From positions 2,914,001-2,978,000 of the forward strand of contig NC_014151.1 of assembly GCF_000092865.1 (NCBI RefSeq): a stretch of 64,000 nucleotides of DNA, in the 5' to 3' direction. The DNA comes from Cellulomonas flavigena DSM 20109 (GTDB lineage: Bacteria; Actinomycetota; Actinomycetes; Actinomycetales; Cellulomonadaceae). Below are positions 10,289-19,166 of this stretch, in pieces; position 1 is the stretch's first letter, and every line of letters begins with the position of its first letter. Position numbers and translations under genes: made by a program. A model generated the notes under the pieces. That model searched no databases and had not been told where the DNA came from. It worked only from the letters and a program-made list of their open reading frames with translations.

Positions 10289-10338
10289 AACACGTGACCA
10301 GGGTCTCGCGGGCGACCTCACGATCCCCGCGGCCGCAC

Positions 10339-12015
10339 TCACCGTACGCGCTGCACGCGCCCCGCGTCCCACACGGGCTCCGGCGTCTCGACGACCGACC
10401 CGTCGGCCCCGAACACCAGGAAGCGGTCGAACGTGCGGGTGAACCACCGGTCGTGCGTCACGGCCAGGACCGCCCCGTCGAACGCCGCGAGGCCGACCTC
10501 GAGCGCCTCCGCGGAGTGCAGGTCGAGGTTGTCGGTCGGCTCGTCGAGCAGCAGCAGGGTCGCCCCGCCGAGCTCCAGCAGGAGGATCTGCAGGCGCGCC
10601 TGCTGACCGCCCGAGAGCGTCTCGTACGGCTGCTCCGCCGCACCGACGAGCTCGTACCGGTCGAGCGCACGGCTCGCCGCCTCGCGCCCGAGCCCCGGTC
10701 GCTGACCGTCGCCGCGGTGCAGGATCTCCAGCAGCGTGCGCCCGACGAGCTCGGGGTGCGTGTGGTTCTGCGCGAACCACCCGGGCCGCACGCGCGAACC
10801 CAGCACCACGGACCCGGTGTGCGTCACGGGCGCCACCGGCACGTCCCCCGCGGGCGCGTGCTCCGGGTCGGACCCGCCGGCCGCCAGCAGCCGCAGGAAG
10901 TGCGACTTCCCCGAGCCGTTCGAGCCGAGCACCGCCACCCGTTCGCCGTACCAGACCTCGAGGTCGAACGGCTTCATCAGACCCGTGAGCTCCAGGTCGG
11001 TCGCCACCACCGCGCGCTTGGCCGTCCGGCCGCCGCGCAGCCGGACCTTCACGTGCTGCTCGCGCCCGACCACCGCGGGCGGGCCCGCCGCCTCGAACTT
11101 CCGCAGCCGCGTCTGAGCCGCCTGGTAGCGCGACGACATGCCGTCGTTGAACGTGGCCTTCTGCTTGAGCGTCGCGACGAGCTCGCGCAGCTGGACGTGC
11201 TCCTCCTCCCAGCGGCGCAGCAGCTCCTCGTGACGCGCGCGCCGGTCCGCGCGCGCCTGCGCGTAGGTGGCGAACCCGCCGCCGTGCACCCACACCCGCG
11301 CCCCGCCGGGGGTCGGCTCGAGCGTCGCGACGTGGGTGGCGACGCGTGCCAGCAGCTCGCGGTCGTGGCTGACGAACAGCACGGTCCGGCCGCTGCCGAT
11401 GAGCCGGTCCTCGAGCCACCGCTTGGTGGGCACGTCGAGCGCGTTGTCCGGCTCGTCGAGGAGGAGCACCTCGTCCGGGCCGCGCAGCAGCGCCTCGAGC
11501 ACCAGGCGCTTCTGCTCGCCGCCGGACAACGTGCGCACGTAGCGGTGCTGCGCGCGCTCGAACGGCAGCGACAGCACCGCCTCGGTCACCCGGTCCCAGC
11601 CGGCCTCGGCCTCGTACCCGCCGACGTCGGCCCAGTCCGCGAGCGCCTGCGCGTACCGCATCTGCGTCGGCTCGTCGTCGACCTCCATCATCCCCAGCTC
11701 GGCGGCCGTCAGCTCCGCGGCCGCCGCGCGCACGGCGGGCGGCGCGAGGTCCGCCAGCAGGTCGCGGACGCTGCGCTCGTCATGGATCCGCCCCACGTCC
11801 TGGCGCATGACGCCGAGCCCGCCGCTGCGCTGCACCGACCCCGCGTGCGCCGGGGTGTCGCCCGTGACGATCCGCAGGAGGGTCGACTTGCCGACGCCGT
11901 TGGGCCCGACGAGCGCGACACGCGCGCCGTCGCCCACCCGGAACGTGACGTCCCGCAGGAGAGGACGGCCGTCGGGGAGGGTGAAGCCGACGCCGCCGAC
12001 GTCGAGATGACCCAT
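10339..12015 (-). CDS. ABC-F family ATP-binding protein
   Basis: Soluble twin-ATPase of the ABC-F family, which acts on the ribosome (translation factor or antibiotic protection) rather than in transport. The 558-aa protein has no membrane segments. Domain 1 has Walker A GPNGVGKST, signature LSGGEQKR and Walker B LLLDEPDNALD. A charged linker around 250-330 follows (YAQARADRRARHEELLRRW). Domain 2 has Walker A GSNGSGKSH, signature LSGGQQ and LLLDEPTDNLD. ATG at 12015 starts the first ATPase domain. Whether it gives resistance or has a housekeeping role cannot be told. Divergent from the glycosyltransferase operon across 160 bp. Confidence 0.9.
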   Translation of the reverse strand: MGHLDVGGVGFTLPDGRPLLRDVTFRVGDGARVALVGPNGVGKSTLLRIVTGDTPAHAGSVQRSGGLGVMRQDVGRIHDERSVRDLLADLAPPAVRAAAAELTAAELGMMEVDDEPTQMRYAQALADWADVGGYEAEAGWDRVTEAVLSLPFERAQHRYVRTLSGGEQKRLVLEALLRGPDEVLLLDEPDNALDVPTKRWLEDRLIGSGRTVLFVSHDRELLARVATHVATLEPTPGGARVWVHGGGFATYAQARADRRARHEELLRRWEEEHVQLRELVATLKQKATFNDGMSSRYQAAQTRLRKFEAAGPPAVVGREQHVKVRLRGGRTAKRAVVATDLELTGLMKPFDLEVWYGERVAVLGSNGSGKSHFLRLLAAGGSDPEHAPAGDVPVAPVTHTGSVVLGSRVRPGWFAQNHTHPELVGRTLLEILHRGDGQRPGLGREAASRALDRYELVGAAEQPYETLSGGQQARLQILLLELGGATLLLLDEPTDNLDLHSAEALEVGLAAFDGAVLAVTHDRWFTRTFDRFLVFGADGSVVETPEPVWDAGRVQRVR

Positions 12016-12175
12016 GCGCCGAGTGTCCCCGACCCGGTGCTGCCCGACCAGAGGATTCCTGCCGGGGCCAGGCCAGGCCCGGACCACACCGCGGGGCGGG
12101 TGAAGCCGCGCCCGGCACGCCCACGGGCCGCGCGATCGCGCCGGGCGGCGGATAACGTCGACGGAAGGGGGTCCT

Positions 12176-14101
12176 GTGAGTCGTCTGCTCGTCATCCGCA
12201 CGCTCGTCGTGATGACGCTCGCGCTCGGGTGGTCGTACGTCCTGTGGCGCTGGTTCGCGTCGCTCAACCTGTCCGCGTGGTGGATCGCGGTGCCGCTGGT
12301 CCTCGCGGAGACGTACTCGCTCGTCGACGTGAGCCTGTTCGGGATCACCATGTGGCGCGCGCGCACCCGCGGCGAACCGCCGCCCCCCGAGCCCGGCACC
12401 ACCGTCGACGTCTTCATCACGACGTACGACGAGCCGATCGACCTCGTCATGCGCACCGCGCTGGCCGCGCAGCGCATCAGGTACCCCCACCGCACGTGGA
12501 TCCTCGACGACGGCGCCCGGCCCGCGCTGCGCGACGCCGCCCTCGCGGCCCGGATCGGCTACCTCGTGCGGTCGCGGGAGTGGGCCGGGCGGCCACGCCA
12601 CGCCAAGGCCGGCAACCTCAACAACGCGCTCATGGCGACCGACGGCGAGCTGATCCTCGTGCTGGACGCGGACCAGGTCCCGGAGCCCACCATCCTCGAC
12701 CGCACGGTCGGCTACTTCACCGACCCGCAGGTGGCGATCGTGCAGACCCCGCAGGTGTTCGACAACGTGCCCGTGTCCGACCCGCTCGGCAGCCAGGCGC
12801 CCCTCTTCTACGGTCCGATCATGCAGGGCAAGGACGGCTGGAACGGCGCGTTCTTCTGCGGCTCGAACGCGGTCCTGCGGCGCGACGCCCTCATGCACCT
12901 CGGCCTCGTCGGGTACGTCGAGGCGTCACGGCAGGCCGTGCGACGCGCCTTGCGGACGTCCCGCACCGTCCTCGCACGGGCCGCCCGGAGCGCCGACGCA
13001 CCGGTCGCAGCGGCACTGACCGCCGTGCGCGACGGGGCCGGCCGTGCGCTGGACCGGCTCGACGCGGGCGAGCCCCTGGGACCGGTGACGTACGACTTCC
13101 AGCGCCAGGTCGACGCCACCTCGGGCACGCTCGTCAGCGCGGACGTCGAGGCGATGCGGGAGGACCTGCGCCAGATCGCCGAGCTGCGCGGCGACGACGA
13201 GACGCTCGCCCTCGACGACTCCGTCCTCACGCGACTGGCGGCACGGGACTGGTCGCCGCTCGGCGCCCTGGAGTCGGTGCGCGACCTGCTGCGCACCGTC
13301 GACGTCGACCGCGTCGACGAGGCGCAGCCGCTGCAGCCGGTGGCCACGGTGTCCGTGACCGAGGACATGGCCACGGCGATGAGCCTGCACGCCCTCGGCT
13401 GGCGCACCGTCTACCACCACGAGACGCTCGCGCACGGTCTGGCGCCGGAGGACCTGCCGACCATGCTCACCCAGCGGCTGCGCTGGGCCCAGGGCACCGT
13501 CCAGACGATGCTGCGGCGCAACCCGTGGCAGGTCCGTGGCCTGCGGCTCGGTCAGCGGCTCATGTACTCGGCCACGATGTGGAGCTACTTCGCCGGGTTC
13601 GCGGCGGTCGTCTACCTCGTGGCGCCCGTGCTCTTCCTCTGCTTCGGCGTCAAGCCCGTGACCGCGTGGAGCGTGGACTTCTTCGCGCGGTTCATCCCCT
13701 TCCTCGTGGCGAGCCAGCTGCTCTTCGTCGTCGTGGCCCGTGGGCTGACCACCTGGCGCGGGCAGCAGTACGCGCTCGCCCTGTTCCCGGTGTGGATCCG
13801 CGCGACGCTCACCGCCGCGGCCAACGTGTGGTTCGGCCGCCCCCTCGAGTTCGCCGTGACCCGCAAGGACGGCCGCTCGACCGACGTCGCGTGGCGGCGC
13901 GTGCTCCCGCAGCTCGTCGCCATGACCGTCCTGGCGGCCGCGGTCCCCGTCGGGCTCGTGCGCGCAGGGCTGGGGCTGTCCGCGTGGAGCGGGACGCTCG
14001 TCAACGTCTGCTGGGTGGTCTACGACCTCGTCGTGCTGAGCGTCGTGGTCCAGGCCCTGCGGTACCGCGGGTACCGCGCCACCACGGAAGGAGAAGGGTG
14101 A
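12176..14101 (+). CDS. Cellulose-synthase-like family 2 glycosyltransferase
   Basis: Processive membrane glycosyltransferase of the GT2/BcsA type, expected to polymerise a polysaccharide from a nucleotide sugar and extrude it. Two N-terminal membrane segments precede the catalytic domain: DDG at 111-113, DAD at 164-166, CGSNAVLRR from 228, TED at 395-397 and QRLRWAQG from 433. Several C-terminal membrane segments follow. About 145 residues rich in Ala, Arg and Asp are inserted between GSN and TED, where the family usually has about 20. There is no PilZ domain and no BcsB neighbour, so cellulose itself is not implied. GTG start has GGAAGGGGG upstream. Its stop overlaps the STAS gene start (TGATG). 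Confidence 0.88.
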   Translation: MSRLLVIRTLVVMTLALGWSYVLWRWFASLNLSAWWIAVPLVLAETYSLVDVSLFGITMWRARTRGEPPPPEPGTTVDVFITTYDEPIDLVMRTALAAQRIRYPHRTWILDDGARPALRDAALAARIGYLVRSREWAGRPRHAKAGNLNNALMATDGELILVLDADQVPEPTILDRTVGYFTDPQVAIVQTPQVFDNVPVSDPLGSQAPLFYGPIMQGKDGWNGAFFCGSNAVLRRDALMHLGLVGYVEASRQAVRRALRTSRTVLARAARSADAPVAAALTAVRDGAGRALDRLDAGEPLGPVTYDFQRQVDATSGTLVSADVEAMREDLRQIAELRGDDETLALDDSVLTRLAARDWSPLGALESVRDLLRTVDVDRVDEAQPLQPVATVSVTEDMATAMSLHALGWRTVYHHETLAHGLAPEDLPTMLTQRLRWAQGTVQTMLRRNPWQVRGLRLGQRLMYSATMWSYFAGFAAVVYLVAPVLFLCFGVKPVTAWSVDFFARFIPFLVASQLLFVVVARGLTTWRGQQYALALFPVWIRATLTAAANVWFGRPLEFAVTRKDGRSTDVAWRRVLPQLVAMTVLAAAVPVGLVRAGLGLSAWSGTLVNVCWVVYDLVVLSVVVQALRYRGYRATTEGEG

Positions 14102-14436
14102 TGGAGGTCGATCTGGAGCTGCGCGACCCCGGGGCGGCGGTCCTGCGCGTCACGGGACGGCTCACGATGCTCGGGGCGGCGCAGCTGCGCACCACCGTCG
14201 ACCGGGCGGTGGACACGGGGCACCCCCTGGTGGTGGTCGACCTCGCCGAGGTGCCCTTCATGGACTCCTCGGGGCTCGGTGCGCTCGTCGGCGGTCTGCG
14301 CGCCGCTCGCGCCGCGAGCGGCGACCTGCGGATCGCGGCGCCCTGCGAGCAGGTCCGCACGGTGCTCGAGCTCACCACCATGGACAAGGTGCTGCGGCCC
14401 TACGCAGCGGTGGACGATGCACTCCGCGGCGCCTGA
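14101..14436 (+). CDS. STAS-domain anti-anti-sigma-like switch protein
   Basis: Single STAS domain of the SpoIIAA/RsbV type, 111 aa. In partner switching the unphosphorylated form captures an HATPase kinase and frees its other target; phosphorylation at a serine breaks this. The phospho-site motif VPFMDSSGLGALVG is intact, with Ser57 expected to be the acceptor. Its ATG shares one base with the glycosyltransferase stop, and its end overlaps the kinase start by 20 nt, so the three genes are translationally coupled. No sigma-factor gene is in the operon. Confidence 0.93.
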   Translation: MEVDLELRDPGAAVLRVTGRLTMLGAAQLRTTVDRAVDTGHPLVVVDLAEVPFMDSSGLGALVGGLRAARAASGDLRIAAPCEQVRTVLELTTMDKVLRPYAAVDDALRGA

Positions 14437-14842
14437 ACCGGCCGAGATCGTCGTGACGCGCTGCGTCGCGCCGGTCGACATCGAACGCCTCCAGGAGGCC
14501 CTCGACCCGCTGCGCTCGGTGACGGGCGTCCCGCCCCGGGACCTCATCCTGTTCGAGACGGCGCTCGTCGAGATCATCGGCAACATCGTGCAGACCGGCG
14601 AGGGCAGCACGATGTTCGACGCCGTCGTGACGGTGCGGCTGTGGCCGGGCGACCGGCTCGAGGCGGAGCTGCGGGACAACGGGACCCCGGCCGACGTCGA
14701 CCTGCACCGCCCCCTGCCGGACGCGATGCAGGAGCACGGGCGCGGCCTCCCGCTGGCCCGCAGCGCGCTCGACGAGCTGCGGTACGACCCCGGTGACCCC
14801 AACCGGTGGCTGCTGGTACGACGGCTGCGGCAGGGCACATGA
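14417..14842 (+). CDS. RsbW/SpoIIAB-like HATPase serine kinase
   Basis: Histidine-kinase-fold ATPase, 141 aa, of the anti-sigma/serine-kinase class that would phosphorylate the STAS protein just upstream. The N-box is FETALVEIIGNIVQTGEG (ExxxN), the G1 box is LRDNGTP and the G2 box is HGRGLPLARSALDEL. ATG at 14417 is inside the 3' end of the STAS gene (20-nt overlap). The phosphatase gene begins in its stop codon (ATGA). What the kinase binds besides STAS is unknown; without a linked sigma factor the client may be the glycosyltransferase. Confidence 0.88.
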   Translation: MHSAAPEPAEIVVTRCVAPVDIERLQEALDPLRSVTGVPPRDLILFETALVEIIGNIVQTGEGSTMFDAVVTVRLWPGDRLEAELRDNGTPADVDLHRPLPDAMQEHGRGLPLARSALDELRYDPGDPNRWLLVRRLRQGT

Positions 14843-16896
14843 GCCTGGCGTCCGCGCGCGCCCCGGGGACCACCCGTCCGGGACCGGACGTCGCGTGGCG
14901 GGTGACGGCCGCCTACGCCGCGGTCTTCGCCGTCGCGGCGGTCCTGGGCCGACTCTTCCAGGCCGACCGCATCAGCCTGCTCTGGCCGGCGGCGGGCGTG
15001 CTGGTGCTGTGGGCGCTGGCGCGCTCCGGCGGGCGCCGGCGGTGGGTCGACCTGGCCGCCGTGGCCGTGCTGAGCGTCGTCGCCGTCCTCGTCACGGGGG
15101 GCACGGTGCTCGAGGGGTGCGCGCTCGCCGCCGGCCAGGTCGTCCAGGCCGTGGTCTCGCTGGCACTCCTCGAGCGGTCCGCCACGCTGCGGGCCGGGCG
15201 CGGGCTGCGCGCGCTGCGGCACGTCGAGGACCTGTGGCTGCTCGTGGCGGCGGCACTCGTCGCGTCGACGGCCTCGCCGCTGGCGACCCAGGTGGTGCTC
15301 GAGCTCGGTGGCGCGTCGTTGCCCTGGTCCTCCGTGGTGCCACGGGCCGTGCGCAACGCCGCGAGCGTGCTGGTGATCGTGCCGGTCGGACTCGCGCTCG
15401 TCGAGCTGGCGCTGAGCCCGCGACGGCGGGCGCGTCCGCGGCCGGGCCGGCTGCGGACCGGCAGGATCATCGAGCACAGCGCGGCGCTGTGCCTCGTCCC
15501 CCTGACGTACGTGGCGTGGTTCTGGGTGCAGGAGCTGCCGCTCATCTTCCCCCTCCTGGTGATCACGGTGTGGGCCGGCGCACGGATGCGGACGTGGTTC
15601 GTGCTGGTGCACGACACGGTCGCCGCGGTCGCCGCGGTCGCGTTCACGATCGCGGGAGCCGGCCCCTTCGCCACCGTCGGCGAGGGGTGGATCGAGGTCG
15701 TCCTCGCCCAGCTGTACGTGGGCATCGTCTGCACGATCGGCCTGGCGCTCGCCCTGGCGCGCGACGAGCGGGTCCGTCTCGCCCGCGACGCCGCCCGCGC
15801 GAGGGACGCCGCCCGGGCCCAGGCCGACCTCCTCGCGACCGTCGTCGACACCATGACCGAAGGCGTCAGCGTCGTCCACGCCGACGGGCGGATCATCCTG
15901 CGGAACCCCCGCGCGTCCGAGCTGCTCGGGGTCGACCGGAGCGTCGCGGGCAGCGTCGGCAGCACCGGGGAGCACGGCCTGCTGCGGCTCGACGGCGGCC
16001 CTCTCCCCGACGCCGAGCTGCCCTACCGTCGCGCCCTGACGGACGGCGTGGTGCGCGACCTCCTGCTGCGTCGTGCCGCAGCGGACGCCCACGGCGAGAC
16101 CCGGATCCTCGCGTTCAACTCCACCACGCTCCCCGGTGACGACGACGTGGTCGTCACGGTCGTCCGGGACGTCACCGCCGAGCGCCGCGAGCTCGAGCAC
16201 GCCGCCCAGGTGCAGGCGCGGTTCGCCCCCGAGCGCACGCCGTCCGTCCCCGGGTACGAGGTGGCCGCCCGGGTGCTGTCCGCCGGCATGGTGGGCGGGG
16301 ACTTCTACGACTGGGAGACGGTCGACGGCCGGCTCACCGTCGCGCTCGCCGACGTCATGGGCAAGGGATTGGGAGCGGCGATCCTCGCGGCGGCCGCCCG
16401 CACGGCGCTGCGGGCACGGCCGCATGACGCCGACCTCGGCGACGCGGTCTGGGCCGCGGAGCGGACCATCACCGACGACCTGCGCCGCACCGGTGCCTTC
16501 GTGACCGCGTTCGTCGCCCAGCTCGACCCCGGGGCGCACCGGCTCGAGTACGTCGACGCCGGGCACGGGCTGGCGTTCGTCGCACGTGTCGCGACCGGGC
16601 AGGTCGAGCGCCTCCCGGCGACGGGTCCGCCGCTCGGCGTCCTGACCGACCTGGGACGGGAGTCCCGTTCGGTGACGCTGCACCCCGGGGACCTGCTCGT
16701 GGCGGTGAGCGACGGCATGCTGGACGCCCTCGGCGGCGCGATCGAGGACCTCGGTGCCGTCGAGGACGTCCTGCGCGCCGACGGCACGGCCGACGAGGTC
16801 GTCAGCGCGCTGCTCGCGCTCGTGCGGGTCGACCGCGAGGTCGTCGACGACGTGACCGTCGTGGCGCTGCGCCGGCACGCCGACACCCGTCGGTGA
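14839..16896 (+). CDS. MASE1-PAS-PP2C (SpoIIE-type) membrane phosphatase
   Basis: Membrane-anchored sensor phosphatase, 685 aa, expected to dephosphorylate the STAS protein and set the switch. Residues ~20-310 form an eight-helix-like MASE1 sensory region (LLWPAAGVLVLWAL early). A short Ala/Arg helix (RLARDAARARDAARA) leads to a PAS domain (~330-450, TMTEGVSVVHADGRIILRNP) and a SpoIIE-type PP2C domain with metal ligands in GGDFYDW (Asp488), SDGMLDALG (Asp625) and VDDVTVVAL (Asp670/671). ATG at 14839 overlaps the kinase stop (ATGA); the longer upstream frame is inside the kinase gene. The signal sensed is unknown. Confidence 0.88.
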   Translation: MSLASARAPGTTRPGPDVAWRVTAAYAAVFAVAAVLGRLFQADRISLLWPAAGVLVLWALARSGGRRRWVDLAAVAVLSVVAVLVTGGTVLEGCALAAGQVVQAVVSLALLERSATLRAGRGLRALRHVEDLWLLVAAALVASTASPLATQVVLELGGASLPWSSVVPRAVRNAASVLVIVPVGLALVELALSPRRRARPRPGRLRTGRIIEHSAALCLVPLTYVAWFWVQELPLIFPLLVITVWAGARMRTWFVLVHDTVAAVAAVAFTIAGAGPFATVGEGWIEVVLAQLYVGIVCTIGLALALARDERVRLARDAARARDAARAQADLLATVVDTMTEGVSVVHADGRIILRNPRASELLGVDRSVAGSVGSTGEHGLLRLDGGPLPDAELPYRRALTDGVVRDLLLRRAAADAHGETRILAFNSTTLPGDDDVVVTVVRDVTAERRELEHAAQVQARFAPERTPSVPGYEVAARVLSAGMVGGDFYDWETVDGRLTVALADVMGKGLGAAILAAAARTALRARPHDADLGDAVWAAERTITDDLRRTGAFVTAFVAQLDPGAHRLEYVDAGHGLAFVARVATGQVERLPATGPPLGVLTDLGRESRSVTLHPGDLLVAVSDGMLDALGGAIEDLGAVEDVLRADGTADEVVSALLALVRVDREVVDDVTVVALRRHADTRR

Positions 16897-16946
16897 CCGC
16901 CCCGCTGCTGTGGCGGCTCGTCGTGAGCGGTGCTTGGCTCGAGGGC

Positions 16947-17441
16947 ATGAGCGAGAACACCCCAGCCACCAGCACCGACCCGGCTCTCGGCAGCGAGGGC
17001 GACAGCAACCAGCTCCCCGGTGAGGACACCCTGGTCGAGCGCGGCGTGGACGACAGCCTCGACGAGGGGTACACGCTGCCCGACCGCCCGCGACCCGCCG
17101 TCGCGCACTTCGGCGAGACCGCGTGGGAGGAGTCCCGCGGCGAGACGCTCGACCAGCGCGTCGCGCAGGAGGAGCCCGAGGTGTGGGAGGTCGACGCCGC
17201 GCCGCCCGCGCACCGCGACGAGCTGCGCGCCGGTCGCCTCGTCGCGGACGACGACGCCGTCGAGGCGCACGGCACCGACGGGTTCGCGATCGACGCCGGG
17301 GTCGCCGGTGGCGCCGCGTCCGCCGAGGAGGCCGCCGTGCACCTCGTCGAGGAGGACCACTACGTCGGCGCGCCCGCCACCGACGACGACGACGAGGTGA
17401 CGGCCGAGGACGTCGGCGGGGTCGACGACTACCTGCGCTGA
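16947..17441 (+). CDS. DUF5709 family acidic protein
   Basis: Actinobacterial protein of unknown function, 164 aa, matching the DUF5709 pattern NQLPGEDTLVERGVDDSLDEGY followed by DRPRP (read here in two pieces). It is strongly acidic, with no membrane segment or signal peptide and probably largely disordered. The ATG at 16947 starts MSENTPATS, 50 bp after the phosphatase stop; a weak GAGGG lies just upstream. It may be read through from the partner-switch operon. It ends 4 bp before the convergent truA stop, with no terminator between them. Confidence 0.75.
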   Translation: MSENTPATSTDPALGSEGDSNQLPGEDTLVERGVDDSLDEGYTLPDRPRPAVAHFGETAWEESRGETLDQRVAQEEPEVWEVDAAPPAHRDELRAGRLVADDDAVEAHGTDGFAIDAGVAGGAASAEEAAVHLVEEDHYVGAPATDDDDEVTAEDVGGVDDYLR

Positions 17442-17445
17442 CGTC

Positions 17446-18333
17446 TCAGCAGCACTCGCGCGGCGCACCGTCCACGTCGTGGGCGCTGCGCCGCGCGCGC
17501 GTCTGCTCCGCGCGGCGCGCGAGCTCGCCGTCCGACGGGTAGCCGACGTCCTCGAGCGTGAGACCCTGCGGCGCCACGACCGTGGCACCCCCCTGCCGGG
17601 TGCGGGCGTCGAGCAGGTCGCGCGGCCAGGTCACCGGGCGCCGCCCCTCGCCCACGGCGAGGCTCGCGCCGACGAGCGCGCGGACCATCGAGTGGCAGAA
17701 CGCGTCGGCCTGCACGTGCGCGACGACCAGTCCGGCATCCGGCCCGTCCACGGGGCGCGTCCACGTGAACTCCTCGAGCGTGCGGATCGTCGTCGCGTCG
17801 GGGCGCGGCTTGCAGTACGCCGCGAAGTCGTGCCGACCCACGAGGGAGCGCGCGGCCGCGTCCATCGCGGCCACGTCCAGCGCCCGCCGGTGCCACAGCA
17901 CCCAGCCGCGGCGCAACGGGTCACGTGTCCCCTCGCTGTCGCACACCCGGTACGCGTAGCGGCGGCGCAGCGCCGAGAAGCGCGCGTCGAAGCCCTCGGG
18001 CGCGTGGCGCACGGCGTGCACGACGACGTCGGGCGGGAGGATCCCGGCGAGGCGCGTGCCCAGGACGTCCACAGCCGCGCGGTCGGAGCGCCCGCGCGCC
18101 GCCGCGAGCGCGTCCGGCACGACGTCGACGTGCGCGACCTGCCCGCGCGCGTGCACGCCGGCGTCGGTGCGTCCCGCGACGGTCACCCGCGGGCGCGGCT
18201 CACCGCGCGGTCCGCTGCGCAGCACCGTCGCGAGCGCGTCCTCGAGCTCGCCCTGCACGGTGCGCAGCCCGGGCTGACGCGCCCAGCCGGCGAACCCGCC
18301 GCCGTCGTACGCGAGGTCGAGGCGCAGTCGCAC
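17446..18333 (-). CDS. truA: tRNA pseudouridine(38-40) synthase
   Basis: Isomerises uridines 38-40 in the tRNA anticodon stem. The 295-aa protein shows [18 protein letters not shown] at the N-terminus, the catalytic [15 protein letters not shown] with its Asp, [17 protein letters not shown] and the C-terminal [18 protein letters not shown] at 18333 is chosen, with GAGGAG about 8 nt upstream, because homology starts there; an ATG-started frame would add 11 residues. In related genomes truA usually follows rplQ; here five foreign genes lie between them. Divergent from the ROK gene. Confidence 0.95.
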   Translation of the reverse strand: MRLRLDLAYDGGGFAGWARQPGLRTVQGELEDALATVLRSGPRGEPRPRVTVAGRTDAGVHARGQVAHVDVVPDALAAARGRSDRAAVDVLGTRLAGILPPDVVVHAVRHAPEGFDARFSALRRRYAYRVCDSEGTRDPLRRGWVLWHRRALDVAAMDAAARSLVGRHDFAAYCKPRPDATTIRTLEEFTWTRPVDGPDAGLVVAHVQADAFCHSMVRALVGASLAVGEGRRPVTWPRDLLDARTRQGGATVVAPQGLTLEDVGYPSDGELARRAEQTRARRSAHDVDGAPRECC

Positions 18334-18364
18334 GGTGCGTGTCTCCTCGCCGTCCACGGCCCCC

Positions 18365-18386
18365 ACGGTAGCCGCCGGGCTACCGT
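18365..18386. promoter_or_regulatory. Inverted repeat over the -10 of the ROK gene
   Basis: Perfect 8-nt arms (18365-18372 and 18379-18386) around a 6-nt centre. The right arm contains TACCGT, a -10-like hexamer 6 nt before the GTG of the ROK-family gene, and the repeat also sits about 32 bp upstream of truA. The geometry fits an operator for a dimeric regulator; no regulator gene is visible nearby. Confidence 0.45.
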
Positions 18387-18392
18387 GGCACG

Positions 18393-19166
18393 GTGCCCCA
18401 CCCGTCCGAGCCGTCCACCCTCGCCGTCGACTGCGGCGGCAGCGGCATCAAGGCGTCCGTCCTCGACGCCGCCGGCACCCTGCACGCCCCCGCCGTCCGC
18501 GTCCCCACGCCGTACCCGCTGCCGCCGGACCGGCTGGCGGAGACGATCGCGCAGATCGCGACGCGCCTGCCCACCGCGCAGCGCGCGACCGTCGGCGTGC
18601 CGGGCATGATCCGCCACGGCGTCGTCGTCGCCACACCGCACTACGTCACCCGCTCCGGGCCGCGCAGCGCCGTGCTGCCCGAGCTGCGCGACGCGTGGGT
18701 CGGGTGCGACGTGCAGGCGTTGCTGACCGCGCGTCTCGGTGTGCCGACGCTCGTGCTCAACGACGCCGAGGTGCACGGCGCGGGCGTCGTCGCCGGGACG
18801 GGCCTGGAGCTCGTGCTGACCCTCGGGACGGGCCTGGGCTCCGCGCTGTTCGACGGCGGACGGCTCGCGCCGCACCTCGAGCTGTCGCACGCCCCCGTGC
18901 GGTGGGGCACGACGTACGACGCGTACGTCGGCGAGCACGAGCGCGCCCGGCTCGGCGACGGGCTGTGGTCGCGCCGCGTCCGCAGGGTCGTCGAGGGCTT
19001 CCGCCCCGTCTTCCACTGGGACCGCCTCTACCTCGGCGGCGGCAACTCCCGGCGCATCACGCCCGCGACGCTCGAGCGGCTCGGCGACGACGTCGTCGTC
19101 GTGCCGAACCAGGCGGGCATCGTCGGCGGCGTGCGCGCGTGGGAGCTGGTCGAGCGCGAGCGCTGA
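18393..19166 (+). CDS. ROK-family kinase-like protein (polyphosphate glucokinase-like)
   Basis: Sugar-kinase fold protein of the ROK family, 257 aa, most like polyphosphate/ATP glucokinases of actinobacteria. Visible blocks are the phosphate-1 loop [16 protein letters not shown] at 10-25, catalytic VLNDAEVHG with Asp124, the phosphate-2 loop [15 protein letters not shown] and [10 protein letters not shown] near the end. The zinc motif of classical ROK repressors/kinases is absent, as in polyphosphate glucokinases. GTG at 18393 follows TACCGT by 6 nt, suggesting leaderless expression. The last 139 nt overlap the convergent hydrolase gene. Substrate and phosphate donor are inferred, not shown. 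Confidence 0.75.
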   Translation: MPHPSEPSTLAVDCGGSGIKASVLDAAGTLHAPAVRVPTPYPLPPDRLAETIAQIATRLPTAQRATVGVPGMIRHGVVVATPHYVTRSGPRSAVLPELRDAWVGCDVQALLTARLGVPTLVLNDAEVHGAGVVAGTGLELVLTLGTGLGSALFDGGRLAPHLELSHAPVRWGTTYDAYVGEHERARLGDGLWSRRVRRVVEGFRPVFHWDRLYLGGGNSRRITPATLERLGDDVVVVPNQAGIVGGVRAWELVERER

